Counted from the stretch's first letter, positions 53,941 through 63,769 are shown. The stretch: 64,000 nt of DNA from Bacteroidia bacterium (GCA_041391665.1 JAWKNO010000003.1:1674001-1738000), one strand, 5' to 3'. Program-made: numbers and translations. The notes: generated from the sequence alone by a model not told the origin.

Positions 53941-55947
53941 ATGGCACGTATCCCCCAACATATCGTAGATCAGATCTATAATGCCATGGACATCGTGGAC
54001 ATCGTATCTGACTATGTCCCGCTGAAAAAGCGGGGGGCAAACTATTGGGCACGCTCTCCATTCAACAATGAAAAAACGCCTTCTTTTGCGGTGAACCCGG
54101 TCAAGGGAATTTACAAGGATTTTAGTTCGGGGAAAGGTGGAAATGCCATCAATTTTCTCATGGAAATGGAGGGTTACGAATATGTCGACGCCTTAAAACA
54201 CGTAGCCAGAAAGTATAATATCGAAATTGAGGAGGAAGAAGAAACTGAAGAAGCGAAGGTAGAGCGGGACAAAAGACAGAGTTTGTTTGTCGTCAATGAG
54301 TTTGCTTCCAGGTATTTTTATGAGCAACTCACCGAATCTCCCAAAGGCAGACAGATCGGCCTTTCCTATTTTAAAGAGCGGGGCATTCTGGATGCCACCA
54401 TTGAAGAATTTCAGCTGGGGTATTGTCTCGACGAATGGGAGGCATTCTCCAAAGCAGCAGTTGAAAAATTTTATAAAGAAGAATATCTGATTGAATTGGG
54501 GCTGGTCAGTCGTTCGGAGAAAACCGGCAATCTCATCGATCGGTTTCGGGGCAGGGTGATTTTTCCGATTGCCAATCCTGTCGGGAAAATTGTAGGATTT
54601 GGCGGACGAATTTTGGGCAAAGCGCAGGATATCGCCAAATATATCAATTCGCCCGAATCAGAAATTTACCACAAAGGCCAGATACTCTACGGGCTTTTTC
54701 AGGCAAAAAAAACGATCCGCGACCTGGATTTGTGTATTCTGACCGAAGGGTATATGGATACCGTCATTCTTCATCAGAACGGCATCAAAAACGTGGTGGC
54801 ATCGAGCGGAACAGCACTGACGCCGGAGCAAATCAGACTGATTCGCCGCTTCACCAAAAATGTGCTGATGATCTACGACGGAGACGCAGCGGGAGTGAAG
54901 GCAGCGTTACGGGGAATTGATCTGCTGCTCAAAGAAGGCATGAATGCCCGGGTGCTCGTATTGCCAGACAATCACGACCCCGACTCCTATGTCAATACAT
55001 TTGGGGCAAAAGCATTTACCGATTTTGCAGAAAAAGAAGCGCTCTCCTTTCTCGACTTCAAAATAAGGGTACTTTCCGAAGGCAAACCCAAAAATGATCC
55101 GAGGCATCAGGCCGAACTGATCAAATCACTGGCCGAAACCGTCGGGCATATTCCCGATATGGTCGAGCGGCAAATGTACATCAAACATGTAGCCCAGCAG
55201 GTGGACATCACAGAAGCCCTGATGACTCATGCAGTCGAAGATGCCCGGCGGGAAACCAGTAAGCTCGAATCACGCGAAAGACGCAGAGAAGAAAGTGTAA
55301 CTCCACCTGAAGAAAATCGTGCACCAGTCAAAGACCTCAAAGGATTTGAACAACTCCCGCTTGCCAGCCAGGAAAAAGAACTGCTCCGGGTGATTGTGAA
55401 TTATTACGACAAACATTTTTCTACTTACGAAGGACCGAGAGAAACTCCGGATGGAACGCCGATAGAAGTTGAAGAGTTTCCACTGCTTGATTATCTTATC
55501 GCAGAACTCGAAGGGCTGACCTTTGAAAACCAGACGTATGAAGAGCTGAAAAACCAGATATTCACCGAATATACAGAAATGGGCAGCGTCAATATTCAGC
55601 GATATCTCAACCATGACGATGATGCCCTTCGGAAAACCGTTTCAGACCTGATGATTTCCCCCTATGAAATCAGTCCGGGCTGGAAAAAACACGGAGCATT
55701 TGTCATTGATCTGGATGACGATATCAGGAAAACAGTCGAAGGGCCCGTTTACCATTATAAATACCGAAAAGTAGAGCGGCTGCTGACAGAATGTAAAGAC
55801 CAGCTCAAAGCCGCTGAAGCTGAAGGAAATGCAGCGGAGTCCGACCGGCTGCTGGAAGTTTATATGTATTTTCTGGATATGAGAAAAACCATTCACAAAA
55901 AAATCGGGACTGAAGGAGCAATTCGCAGCGGTGACGGGAGATTGTGA
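53941..55947 (+). CDS. dnaG: DNA primase, zinc-ligand-less form
   Basis: Synthesises RNA primers for replication. The 668-residue protein shows the usual order: a zinc-binding-type domain (about 1-95), a primase core/Toprim (about 240-340: LTEGYMDTVILHQ, ASSGTALTPEQ, YDGDAAG) and a C-terminal helicase-binding region. In the N-terminal domain all four ligand positions are changed: Ser39 and Asn42 (ARSPFNNEKTPSF) and Asp60 and Ser63 (YKDFSSGKGG) replace the canonical C-H-C-C. I believe this is a lineage-wide Bacteroidota feature, but that is from memory. Confidence 0.95.
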   Translation: MARIPQHIVDQIYNAMDIVDIVSDYVPLKKRGANYWARSPFNNEKTPSFAVNPVKGIYKDFSSGKGGNAINFLMEMEGYEYVDALKHVARKYNIEIEEEEETEEAKVERDKRQSLFVVNEFASRYFYEQLTESPKGRQIGLSYFKERGILDATIEEFQLGYCLDEWEAFSKAAVEKFYKEEYLIELGLVSRSEKTGNLIDRFRGRVIFPIANPVGKIVGFGGRILGKAQDIAKYINSPESEIYHKGQILYGLFQAKKTIRDLDLCILTEGYMDTVILHQNGIKNVVASSGTALTPEQIRLIRRFTKNVLMIYDGDAAGVKAALRGIDLLLKEGMNARVLVLPDNHDPDSYVNTFGAKAFTDFAEKEALSFLDFKIRVLSEGKPKNDPRHQAELIKSLAETVGHIPDMVERQMYIKHVAQQVDITEALMTHAVEDARRETSKLESRERRREESVTPPEENRAPVKDLKGFEQLPLASQEKELLRVIVNYYDKHFSTYEGPRETPDGTPIEVEEFPLLDYLIAELEGLTFENQTYEELKNQIFTEYTEMGSVNIQRYLNHDDDALRKTVSDLMISPYEISPGWKKHGAFVIDLDDDIRKTVEGPVYHYKYRKVERLLTECKDQLKAAEAEGNAAESDRLLEVYMYFLDMRKTIHKKIGTEGAIRSGDGRL

Positions 55948-55958
55948 AAGGATAATTG

Positions 55959-55966
55959 TATATTTG
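55959..55966 (+). promoter_or_regulatory. Bacteroidota-type -7 box (TATATTTG) upstream of the metalloprotease
   Basis: TATATTTG, an exact TAnnTTTG match, begins 12 bp after the dnaG stop codon and is 21 bp from the ATG at 55988. The longer in-frame start at 55931 would lie upstream of it, so the box decides for 55988. Confidence 0.5.
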
Positions 55967-55987
55967 AACAAACAACACCACCCCAAT

Positions 55988-58432
55988 ATGCACCGCCAAT
56001 ACTTGCTCATTCTGGCTATTATACTCATGGCCTGCGGCTCATCCAAAGAAGTCGTAACAACTCCACCCCCCGAAACAATAGCCGCTTTTACCGGTGAAAT
56101 GAAAGCCTACCCTGGTTTTTTTCCGTTTTTCTGGGATGAAAAAACCGGCAAAATATGGCTGGAGATCGATCGGTTTGATTACGAATTTCTTTACGTCCAC
56201 TCCCTCCGCGCAGGGGTAGGTTCCAATGACATCGGCCTTGACCGCGGGCAGATTGGCGGCGAGAGAATTGTGAAGTTTATGCGCAGCGGCCCCAAAATAT
56301 TGCTGGTTCAGCCCAACTATAAGTACCGGGCAAACAGTCTGAACCCCGACGAAAAACAGTCGGTAGAGGAAGCATTTGCCAAATCGGTACTTGCAGGATT
56401 TACCGTCGAGCGCGAGGAAAAGGACCGCGTGCTGGTAGATGCGACTGATTTTTTTCTAAAGGATGCGCACGGGGTAGCGGAAGTACTCAGACAAACCGGG
56501 CAGGGCAATTATCAGCCTGATCTCCGGCGGTCCGTGATTTATTTACCCAACACCCGAAATTTCCCGCAAAACACCGAATTTGAGGCGATGATTACTTTTG
56601 AAGGAATGCCTCAGGGGGGGTATATCAGAGAAGTAACCCCAACGGCTCAGGCAGTTACGGTTCAGCAGCATCATTCATTTGTGCAGCTACCCGACAAAGC
56701 CTACGAACCCAGGACTTACGATCCCCGCTCAGGTTACTATCCGGTTTCATGGTTTGACTATGCCACACCGATAGATGAGCCGCTGGAAAAATTGTTCATT
56801 ACCCGGCACAGGCTCAAAAAGAAAGATCCGGCTGCAAGCGTAAGCGAACCTGAGGAGCCTATTATTTATTATGTGGACAGAGGCACGCCGGAACCTGTCA
56901 GGTCGGCATTGATTGAGGGAGCCATGTGGTGGAACCAGGCATTCGAAGCTGCAGGTTATCTCAATGCTTTCCGGGTGGAGGTTTTGCCCGTGGATGCTGA
57001 CCCAATGGATGTGAGGTACAATATGATTCAATGGGTGCACCGCTCCACCCGGGGCTGGTCTTACGGAAATACCGTTACAGATCCCCGCACAGGAGAGATC
57101 ATCAAAGGCCACGTTTCGCTGGGCTCGTTGCGCGTAAGGCAGGATTACCTCATTGCCCAGGGACTGTTACAACCATTTGAAACCGGTCAGGAACCCTCTT
57201 TGGGAATGAAACAAATGGCTTTGGCGAGGCTGAGGCAATTGTCAGCCCATGAAGTAGGGCATACCCTTGGACTTGCCCACAACTTTGCGGCAAGTACAAA
57301 CCGCCGGGCTTCCGTGATGGATTACCCACACCCGTTGGTGAAAATCAACGATCTTGGCAATATGGATTTTACCGAAGTCTATGCCATCGGCATTGGTGCA
57401 TGGGACAAACGAGCCATATTGTACGGCTATCAGGACATCCCTGCCGGGGATGATGAAGCAGAATTTTTGGAACACACCCTTGACGGCAACCAGTCGATGG
57501 GACTGCGGTATATCACTGATCAGGATTCCCGGTCTTATGGGAGCGCCCATCCCTATTCCCATTTGTGGGATAATGGACTAAATGCAGCCGCAGAACTTGA
57601 TCGGGTCCTTCAGGTCAGGAAACTGGCTATGAGTAAGTTTGGCGAAGCCAATATCCCAGAGGGGACGCCTATGGCTATGCTGGAAGATGTATTGGTGCCA
57701 CTGTATTTCTCCCATCGTTATCAGACAGAAGCAGCAGCAACGCTGGTCGGGGGAATGGATTACGCTTATGCAATCAGGGCAGAAAAAACTCCCGGCAACC
57801 AAATTGTATCTCCACAGGATCAGATGGCTGCTTTGAAAGCATTAATTTCCACACTCGACCCGTCTGTGCTGGCGATACCAGAAAATTTACTTACCATGAT
57901 TCCGCCGCGCCCCCAGGGTTATGAGCGGGGAAGGGAACATTTCCACATACGCACAGGCTATACACTCGATCCGCTGAGTGCAGCTTCGGCAGCGGCAGAT
58001 CATACATTGGCACTATTGCTGCACCCACAACGAGCAGCGCGACTGGTAGAGTTCCACGCCCGGGACAGCAAGTATCCGGGCTTAAGTACCGTGATTGACC
58101 AGGTAATTCAGGCAACATGGAAAAATTCGCCTGACAATACCTATCTGGCAGAAATCAACCGGGTAATCGAAAAACAAGTACTTTACCACCTGATGGATCT
58201 GGCGGCAGATACAAAGGCGGTGCCACAGGTAAGCGCCATTGCCATGCTGAAAATAGCGCAAATCGAAGACCTGATCAACAGCAGCCTTCCGACGGTCAAA
58301 AACGAAGACCGTCTGGCGCATTACAATATGTCTTTGATGGAAATTGAGCAGTTCCGGCACAGCCCGGAGAAGTTTCAGCTGCCGAAAGCGCCGGAACTGC
58401 CTGATGGATCACCGATTGGATGTGGAGAGTGA
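55988..58432 (+). CDS. Zinc-dependent metalloprotease lipoprotein (DUF5117/DUF5118 type)
   Basis: An 814-residue envelope lipoprotein: signal with lipobox LMACG. The N-terminal DUF5118/5117 region has PGFFPFFWDEKTGKIWLEI, YVHSLRAGVGSNDIGLDRGQ and RGTPEPVR. The catalytic HEVGHTLGLAHNF has His421, His425 and His431 as zinc ligands and Glu422 as base, with a later VMDYPHPLV. It is a large M12-like protease common in Bacteroidota; the substrate is unknown. The stop is adjacent to the odhB stop, sharing the palindrome TGATCA. Confidence 0.9.
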   Translation: MHRQYLLILAIILMACGSSKEVVTTPPPETIAAFTGEMKAYPGFFPFFWDEKTGKIWLEIDRFDYEFLYVHSLRAGVGSNDIGLDRGQIGGERIVKFMRSGPKILLVQPNYKYRANSLNPDEKQSVEEAFAKSVLAGFTVEREEKDRVLVDATDFFLKDAHGVAEVLRQTGQGNYQPDLRRSVIYLPNTRNFPQNTEFEAMITFEGMPQGGYIREVTPTAQAVTVQQHHSFVQLPDKAYEPRTYDPRSGYYPVSWFDYATPIDEPLEKLFITRHRLKKKDPAASVSEPEEPIIYYVDRGTPEPVRSALIEGAMWWNQAFEAAGYLNAFRVEVLPVDADPMDVRYNMIQWVHRSTRGWSYGNTVTDPRTGEIIKGHVSLGSLRVRQDYLIAQGLLQPFETGQEPSLGMKQMALARLRQLSAHEVGHTLGLAHNFAASTNRRASVMDYPHPLVKINDLGNMDFTEVYAIGIGAWDKRAILYGYQDIPAGDDEAEFLEHTLDGNQSMGLRYITDQDSRSYGSAHPYSHLWDNGLNAAAELDRVLQVRKLAMSKFGEANIPEGTPMAMLEDVLVPLYFSHRYQTEAAATLVGGMDYAYAIRAEKTPGNQIVSPQDQMAALKALISTLDPSVLAIPENLLTMIPPRPQGYERGREHFHIRTGYTLDPLSAASAAADHTLALLLHPQRAARLVEFHARDSKYPGLSTVIDQVIQATWKNSPDNTYLAEINRVIEKQVLYHLMDLAADTKAVPQVSAIAMLKIAQIEDLINSSLPTVKNEDRLAHYNMSLMEIEQFRHSPEKFQLPKAPELPDGSPIGCGE

Positions 58433-59683
58433 TCAGACACCCAGCAACATACGGGACGGATCTTCCAGTCTTTCTTTGACACGGAAGAGGAAGCTTACCG
58501 CTTCTTTTCCGTCGATCAGGCGGTGATCATAAGAAAGCGCCACGTACATGATGGGGCGAATCACCACCTGGCCATTGATGGCCACGGGTCTTTCCACAAT
58601 ATTGTGCATACCGAGGATAGCCGCTTGCGGCGGGTTCAGGATCGGCGTTGAAAGCATCGAGCCAAATACCCCGCCGTTGGTAATGGTAAAAGTTCCACCC
58701 GTCATATCCTCAATGGAGATTTTATTCTCACGGGCTTTCAGTGCATAGTGAAGTACTGCCTGTTCAATTTGCACAAGGCTCATCAGATGCGCATCGCGAA
58801 TGATAGGCACCACGAGTCCACGTTCTGTACTGACCGCAATTCCCACATCTGCGTAGTCGTGGAATACCAGTTCCTGGCCGTCTATCTGAGCATTTACGGC
58901 AGGGAACTCCATGAGCGCCATTGTTACGGCTTTGGTGAAAAAGGACATAAAGCCCAGGCCGACACCATGTACTTCCTTAAACTTGTCTTTATATTTTTTG
59001 CGTATTTCCATCAGCTCATACAGGTCCACTTCATTGAAAGTGGTGAGCATGGCAGTTTCATTTTTGACGGAAACGAGGCGTTCGGCGATTTTACGGCGAA
59101 GAGAAGACATTTTTTCTCTGCGCTCATTTCGGCCACCTCCATTACCCACGATTGGCATAGCGGGGATGGGCCGGGAATCTTTTTTCGGTTCTTCTTTTGC
59201 GGCAGGTTTTTCCGTTTTCTGAACCTGAGGCGTATTTTTCAGGTTGACGACATCAGCTTTGGTGATACGGCCATCGCGACCCGTTCCGTCTACCTGCTTA
59301 GGGTCAATCCCCTTTTCGTTCATCATTTTTTCTGCCGAAACTGAAGGGACTCCCTTTGCATAAGAATTTTCAGCGACAGGTTCTTTGGAGGCAGCCTGCT
59401 CTTTGACCGGCTCAGCGGCGGTTTCCTTTTTGGGTGCGGGCGCATCACCGGAAGGATTAATCCTTGCGATGACCTCGCCTACGGCGACGGTGGAACCAGC
59501 CTCTTTGAGGATTTCGATCGTGCCGGAGCTTTCGGCATTGACGGTAAGCGTAGCTTTATCGGAGTTGATCTCGGCGAGTTCGTCATCCATTTCGACGAAA
59601 GCGCCGTTTTCTACCAGCCAGCTTTCAATTTCTACTTCTGTAATCGATTCGCCCGGACTGGGGACTTTTACTTCTATGCTCAT
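58433..59683 (-). CDS. odhB: 2-oxoglutarate dehydrogenase E2, dihydrolipoamide succinyltransferase
   Basis: E2 core of the TCA-cycle 2-oxoglutarate dehydrogenase complex. The 416-residue protein has an N-terminal lipoyl domain (1-77, lipoylated Lys43 in NSDKATLTV), a Pro/Ala/Lys linker, a peripheral-subunit-binding domain (about 115-160, GVPSVSAEKMMNEKGI) and the catalytic domain with SYDHRLIDGKEA (His-x-x-x-Asp). Start ATG 59683; upstream in-frame codons are excluded by poor similarity. sucA is not in the window. Confidence 0.95.
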   Translation of the reverse strand: MSIEVKVPSPGESITEVEIESWLVENGAFVEMDDELAEINSDKATLTVNAESSGTIEILKEAGSTVAVGEVIARINPSGDAPAPKKETAAEPVKEQAASKEPVAENSYAKGVPSVSAEKMMNEKGIDPKQVDGTGRDGRITKADVVNLKNTPQVQKTEKPAAKEEPKKDSRPIPAMPIVGNGGGRNERREKMSSLRRKIAERLVSVKNETAMLTTFNEVDLYELMEIRKKYKDKFKEVHGVGLGFMSFFTKAVTMALMEFPAVNAQIDGQELVFHDYADVGIAVSTERGLVVPIIRDAHLMSLVQIEQAVLHYALKARENKISIEDMTGGTFTITNGGVFGSMLSTPILNPPQAAILGMHNIVERPVAINGQVVIRPIMYVALSYDHRLIDGKEAVSFLFRVKERLEDPSRMLLGV

Positions 59684-59748
59684 GATACTATTTTGCGTTT
59701 CGGGGTGCAGAACAACAGCAACACCTATTTCAGAATGCTTGTGCGAAT

Positions 59749-60213
59749 TTAGGTATTTTTTCCTTCTTTTTCTCTCCTTCCATACTTTTTCCATCGCCAC
59801 AATAATGCCAGAAGCATTCCGATGGAGTCAACCCCCACATCCGATACCTGTGCACCCCGGCCTTCGACAAAAGTCTGGTGATATTCGTCAGACGCTGCAT
59901 AGGCAACACAAATGACCAGCGCCCAAAGCAGAGAGGCTGATTGGGGGGAATAGAAATACACCAGCCGGTGAACCAGAAGGTATAAAATAGCATACTCCGT
60001 GACATGCGCAGCTTTACGAATCAGATGCGGTATGCCCCATGCCTGCATTTTGACAGGATCCAATCCCAGGAAATGAAAAATCGCCAAAAACAGGTCGCTC
60101 AGCCCGTGCGATTCATCTTTCGTCTGATTGGACAGGGTAAAAATTATCGACATCCATACAAGCACAGGGAGCCAGTAGAAAAGCAGAGATTGGGTTTTGG
60201 AGGATTGAATCAT
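59749..60213 (-). CDS. VanZ family membrane protein
   Basis: A 154-residue integral membrane protein with about four helices and the VanZ hallmarks: WMSIIFTLSNQT near the start, RKAAHVTEYAILYLL, and AASDEYHQTFVEGRGAQVSDVGVDSIG. VanZ proteins are linked to glycopeptide resistance or envelope polymers; the function is uncertain. It is 12 bp downstream of the Tat-exported UxuA-like gene on the same strand. Confidence 0.88.
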   Translation of the reverse strand: MIQSSKTQSLLFYWLPVLVWMSIIFTLSNQTKDESHGLSDLFLAIFHFLGLDPVKMQAWGIPHLIRKAAHVTEYAILYLLVHRLVYFYSPQSASLLWALVICVAYAASDEYHQTFVEGRGAQVSDVGVDSIGMLLALLWRWKKYGRREKEGKNT

Positions 60214-60225
60214 CAATGATATTCG

Positions 60226-61323
60226 TCAGGATTCTTTAGCGGCAGCTTCCATCAGCCCCCGGATGTAGCCAACGGCAAATAGTTTGCCAAGTACACTGTA
60301 ACCGGGATGCGCATTGCTGTCATTGGCCATCGTAGGTACATGGTCAGGGCGGATGGGGCCTTTAAAACCCACCTCAATATATGCTTTCATTGCCTCGTAC
60401 ATATCCGTTTTTCCATTGTCGTGAAAACATTCCGTAAAATTCGCCGGATCGCCCTGAACGTCGCGGAAATGTACAAAAAATATCTTCTCTCTTTTCCCAA
60501 AATACCGAATGGCGGCAGGAATGTCTTCTCCCATAGTCGCAAATGTACCCTGGCAAAAAGTGATGCCATTGCTGGGGCTGGGGTACAGATCGATCAACCG
60601 TTTGAAAGCATCGACAGAAGTCAGAATCCGCGATATCCCCCTTATTTTACTCACTGGAGGATCGTCGGGGTGCATGGCCAGTTTGACACCATTTTTTTCG
60701 GCTTCCGGCACGACTGCTTTGAGAAAATACTCAAGGTTTTTCCACATGGTCTCGTGAGAAAATTCGCCATATTCGGTCAATGGCTGATCCTTTACCGTTT
60801 CGTAATCAAAAGCCGTCATCAGGGCATCGCCGCGGCCTTTGCGCTCATTGTCAGTGCGGTGCCAGCTGATCACAGGCATCCAGTTGTAGCAAATGGTATC
60901 CACCCCCACTTTTGAGAGGTTTTGGATAAATGTGATAAAATTGGCGATCTCCTCATCTCTGCCAGGCAGCCCCAGTTTGGTTTTGTCGAGCGAAGGCGGA
61001 CCTTCCAGTACACGAAACTGAAGACCTTCTTTGGCAAACCGGTCGCGGATGGCTGTCAGTACTTCGAGATCCCAGGGTTTTTTGCCAGGAAGTCCAGCCA
61101 TAGTGGGATTAGCAGAAGTTACCGCACCCGTTACCCCCATCTGGCGGGAGTAAGCCATTTTGTTTTCTTCAAAACCAAAAAAGTAAGACATACAGAGCTG
61201 CATGAAGTCTTCTTTGATCGGTTTGGGTCGGGGTGGATGAATGGCAAACGAAGCAGGCGCAACCGTCGATAATGCCGCCAGCGAAGCACTTTTTTTAAGA
61301 AAATTTCTGCGGGAACGAGGCAT
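60226..61323 (-). CDS. Tat-exported UxuA-like (mannonate dehydratase family) protein
   Basis: A 365-residue xylose-isomerase-like TIM barrel related to UxuA: CYNWMPVISWHRTDN, LAMHPDDPPVSKIRGISRI, ITFCQGTFATMGEDI, FVHFRDVQGD, and a C-terminal GPIRPDHVPTM. The N-terminus (SRRNFLKK, Ser4-Lys11, then a hydrophobic run to about residue 27) is a twin-arginine signal. Start ATG 61323; the upstream frame is not conserved. The cytosolic UxuA is a separate gene at 36976. It diverges from the GMC oxidoreductase across 111 bp; substrate unknown. Confidence 0.85.
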   Translation of the reverse strand: MPRSRRNFLKKSASLAALSTVAPASFAIHPPRPKPIKEDFMQLCMSYFFGFEENKMAYSRQMGVTGAVTSANPTMAGLPGKKPWDLEVLTAIRDRFAKEGLQFRVLEGPPSLDKTKLGLPGRDEEIANFITFIQNLSKVGVDTICYNWMPVISWHRTDNERKGRGDALMTAFDYETVKDQPLTEYGEFSHETMWKNLEYFLKAVVPEAEKNGVKLAMHPDDPPVSKIRGISRILTSVDAFKRLIDLYPSPSNGITFCQGTFATMGEDIPAAIRYFGKREKIFFVHFRDVQGDPANFTECFHDNGKTDMYEAMKAYIEVGFKGPIRPDHVPTMANDSNAHPGYSVLGKLFAVGYIRGLMEAAAKES

Positions 61324-61434
61324 AAGAAGCAAAATTTGAGGGTTGTGGGAGGAATAATGACTTTGGGAAGTTACAATTTTTCTTCGCAACTTATTCACGC
61401 TAACGACTTCCTTTCTACCTCAAAAATCCGAACC

Positions 61435-63114
61435 ATGCCCGACACCCTGAACATCAACGTCAAGGCGAAAAAAGACCACACTTATGACGCCATCGTCATA
61501 GGTTCCGGCATCAGCGGCGGCTGGGCCGCCAAAGAGCTTTGCGAAAAAGGCCTCAAGACCCTCGTTCTGGAACGAGGCCGAAACGTCGAACACATCAAAG
61601 ACTACCCCACCGCCAACAAAGAAGTCTGGGAATTTCCCTACCGCCTCCAAACTTTCGGGCAGGGACGCCGGTCTGAAGCCGATGCTCACTTTTTTGTGCA
61701 GCGGGAAGAACATCCCTACATCGAAGCGAAACCATTCAGCTGGACCCGAGGATATCAGGTCGGCGGCAAGTCACTGATGTGGGCACGGATGGTGCAGCGA
61801 TGGAGCAACCTCGATTTTGAAGCCAATGCCAAAGATGGCAATGGTGTGGACTGGCCCATCCGGTATGAAGATATTGCTCCCTGGTATTCGCATGTGGAAA
61901 AGTTTATCGGGGTAAGTGGAAGCAAAGAAAATCTGCCCCAACTCCCCGACGGAGAGTTTTTGCCCGCCATGGAGCTCAACTGTCTGGAAAAACATATTAA
62001 ATCGCAGGTAGAGACCGCATTTCCCGGAAGAAAACTTATCATGTCCCGCCAGGCAAACCTTACCCAGCCCCACAACGGGCGGGGACAATGTATGTACAGA
62101 AACCGCTGCTCCCGTGGGTGCCCTTACGGCGGGTATTTCAGCAGCAACTCTTCCACTCTGCCGGCAGCTATAGCTACGGGAAATCTGACGGTAAGGCCTT
62201 TTTCCGTCGTGCATTCCATCATCTACGATGAGGCGACACAAAAGGCCTCCGGGGTCAGAGTCATCGACAGCGAAACGATGGAATCGGTGGAGTTTTTTGC
62301 GAAAATTATCTTTGTCAATGCCAGTACGCTGAACACTACGCTTATTCTGCTCAATTCAATCTCCGCCCGCTTTCCCAACGGAATCGGCAATGACAGCGGC
62401 GTATTGGGCCATTATCTCATGGATCACAACTACCGGGGTAAACTCAGCGCGTCTTATGATGGAATGTTGGACAAATACTACTTTGGCCGAAGACCTGCGG
62501 CGGGTTATATTCCCCGATACCGCAATTTTGCCAATGACAAACAGGACAGCTATCTGCGTGGTTATGCCTATTCCATTGGCGCTTCCCGAGGCCGGGGAAA
62601 CCTCACCGAAAATGATCCCAAAATCGGGGCGATGTTTAAGGAAAAACTGACGGAAGTGGGGCCATGGAGTATATGGATGACCGGAATGGGCGAACATCTA
62701 CCCCACTACGACAACTACGTAAAACTCAGTGCAGACCAGACCGACAAATGGGGAATTCCGCAACTAGAGATTTCGTGCGAATACAGGGAGAATGAAGAAA
62801 ACATGCTGAAAGCCATTCTGGACGATGGTGCAGATATGCTCGAAGCTGCAGGAATGAAGGATATTGTAAAAACCGATACGAAAGGCGCACCGGGAAGAGG
62901 TATTCATGAAATGGGAACCGCTCGTATGGGGAAAGATCCAAAAACCTCCATTCTCAACGGATTTAACCAGATGCATGCAGTAAAAAATGTGTTTGTCTCC
63001 GACGGAGCCAGCATGACTTCCTCCGCCTGCCAGAACCCGTCCATCACCTATATGGCCCTCACTGCACGGGCGGTAGACTATGCAGTAAAAGAATTAAACA
63101 AACAAAATATCTGA
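61435..63114 (+). CDS. GMC family FAD-dependent oxidoreductase
   Basis: A 559-residue sugar or alcohol dehydrogenase of the GMC/gluconate 2-dehydrogenase catalytic-subunit type: dinucleotide motif VIGSGISGG (Gly23-Gly28), a RGYQVGGKSLMW region, NRCSRGCPYGGYF, HYLMDHNYRG, HEMGTARMGKDPKTSILNGFNQMH and terminal SACQNPSITYMALTARAVDY with the catalytic Asn. Start ATG 61435. It has no signal peptide itself; in this family the small subunit carries the export signal and the complex is exported together. It is 18 bp upstream of the subunit 3 gene. Confidence 0.92.
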   Translation: MPDTLNINVKAKKDHTYDAIVIGSGISGGWAAKELCEKGLKTLVLERGRNVEHIKDYPTANKEVWEFPYRLQTFGQGRRSEADAHFFVQREEHPYIEAKPFSWTRGYQVGGKSLMWARMVQRWSNLDFEANAKDGNGVDWPIRYEDIAPWYSHVEKFIGVSGSKENLPQLPDGEFLPAMELNCLEKHIKSQVETAFPGRKLIMSRQANLTQPHNGRGQCMYRNRCSRGCPYGGYFSSNSSTLPAAIATGNLTVRPFSVVHSIIYDEATQKASGVRVIDSETMESVEFFAKIIFVNASTLNTTLILLNSISARFPNGIGNDSGVLGHYLMDHNYRGKLSASYDGMLDKYYFGRRPAAGYIPRYRNFANDKQDSYLRGYAYSIGASRGRGNLTENDPKIGAMFKEKLTEVGPWSIWMTGMGEHLPHYDNYVKLSADQTDKWGIPQLEISCEYRENEENMLKAILDDGADMLEAAGMKDIVKTDTKGAPGRGIHEMGTARMGKDPKTSILNGFNQMHAVKNVFVSDGASMTSSACQNPSITYMALTARAVDYAVKELNKQNI

Positions 63115-63132
63115 CCCTTTCACCCTCCAAAT

Positions 63133-63708
63133 ATGAACAGACGAGAAGCCATATCTACCGTAGCCCTCATCATGGGTGGAACTGTCATCGGCGCACAGGC
63201 ATTCCTTTCAGGATGTATGCCAGGCGAACCCGCTTATCAGGGACTCCTTACGCCCAATGATTATGAGCGGTTGATGGACGAACTGGCGGAGACCATTTTG
63301 CCCACAACAGAAACCTCTCCCGGCGCTAAGGCAGCGAAAACCGGCAGATTTATGAATGTCGTTGTAACTGAGTGTTATGATGAGAAACAGCAAAAGATTT
63401 TTATGGATGGTATCCTTAAGCTGGAGGAAACGTCCAGCAGTCTTTTTGGAAAAAGTTTCTTAAAAATCACCCCGGAACAAAGGCATGAATTATTGCTACG
63501 CCTGGAAGCGGAAAATAAAGACTACGACAGCAAAAAAGGACCGGACGACCCGGAAGCTCACTATTACAAAATGATGAAACAGCTTTCCCTCCTGGGATTT
63601 CTGACTTCGGAAATTGGCTCTACCCAGGCCATGCGGTATTCGGCAGTGCCGGGGCGGTTTGATCCGTGCATTCCTTATGCGCCGGGAGAGAAAGCTTTTT
63701 CGGGGTAA
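63133..63708 (+). CDS. Gluconate 2-dehydrogenase subunit 3 family protein
   Basis: A 191-residue partner of the GMC oxidoreductase. It begins with MNRREAISTVALIMGG, a twin-arginine-like leader (N-R-R), followed by a lipobox-like LSGC at about 26-29. The DUF1624-like subunit-3 domain (about 35-185) includes the TPNDYERLMDELAETILPTTETSPGAKAA pattern. It probably carries the flavoprotein through the Tat system and anchors it in the envelope. No cytochrome subunit is visible before the window ends. Confidence 0.9.
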   Translation: MNRREAISTVALIMGGTVIGAQAFLSGCMPGEPAYQGLLTPNDYERLMDELAETILPTTETSPGAKAAKTGRFMNVVVTECYDEKQQKIFMDGILKLEETSSSLFGKSFLKITPEQRHELLLRLEAENKDYDSKKGPDDPEAHYYKMMKQLSLLGFLTSEIGSTQAMRYSAVPGRFDPCIPYAPGEKAFSG

Positions 63709-63769
63709 TTATTTCGGAATTACAATCAGGAGATGAAGTTCTGAGAGACATATATGTCTGCGAAGAGTA

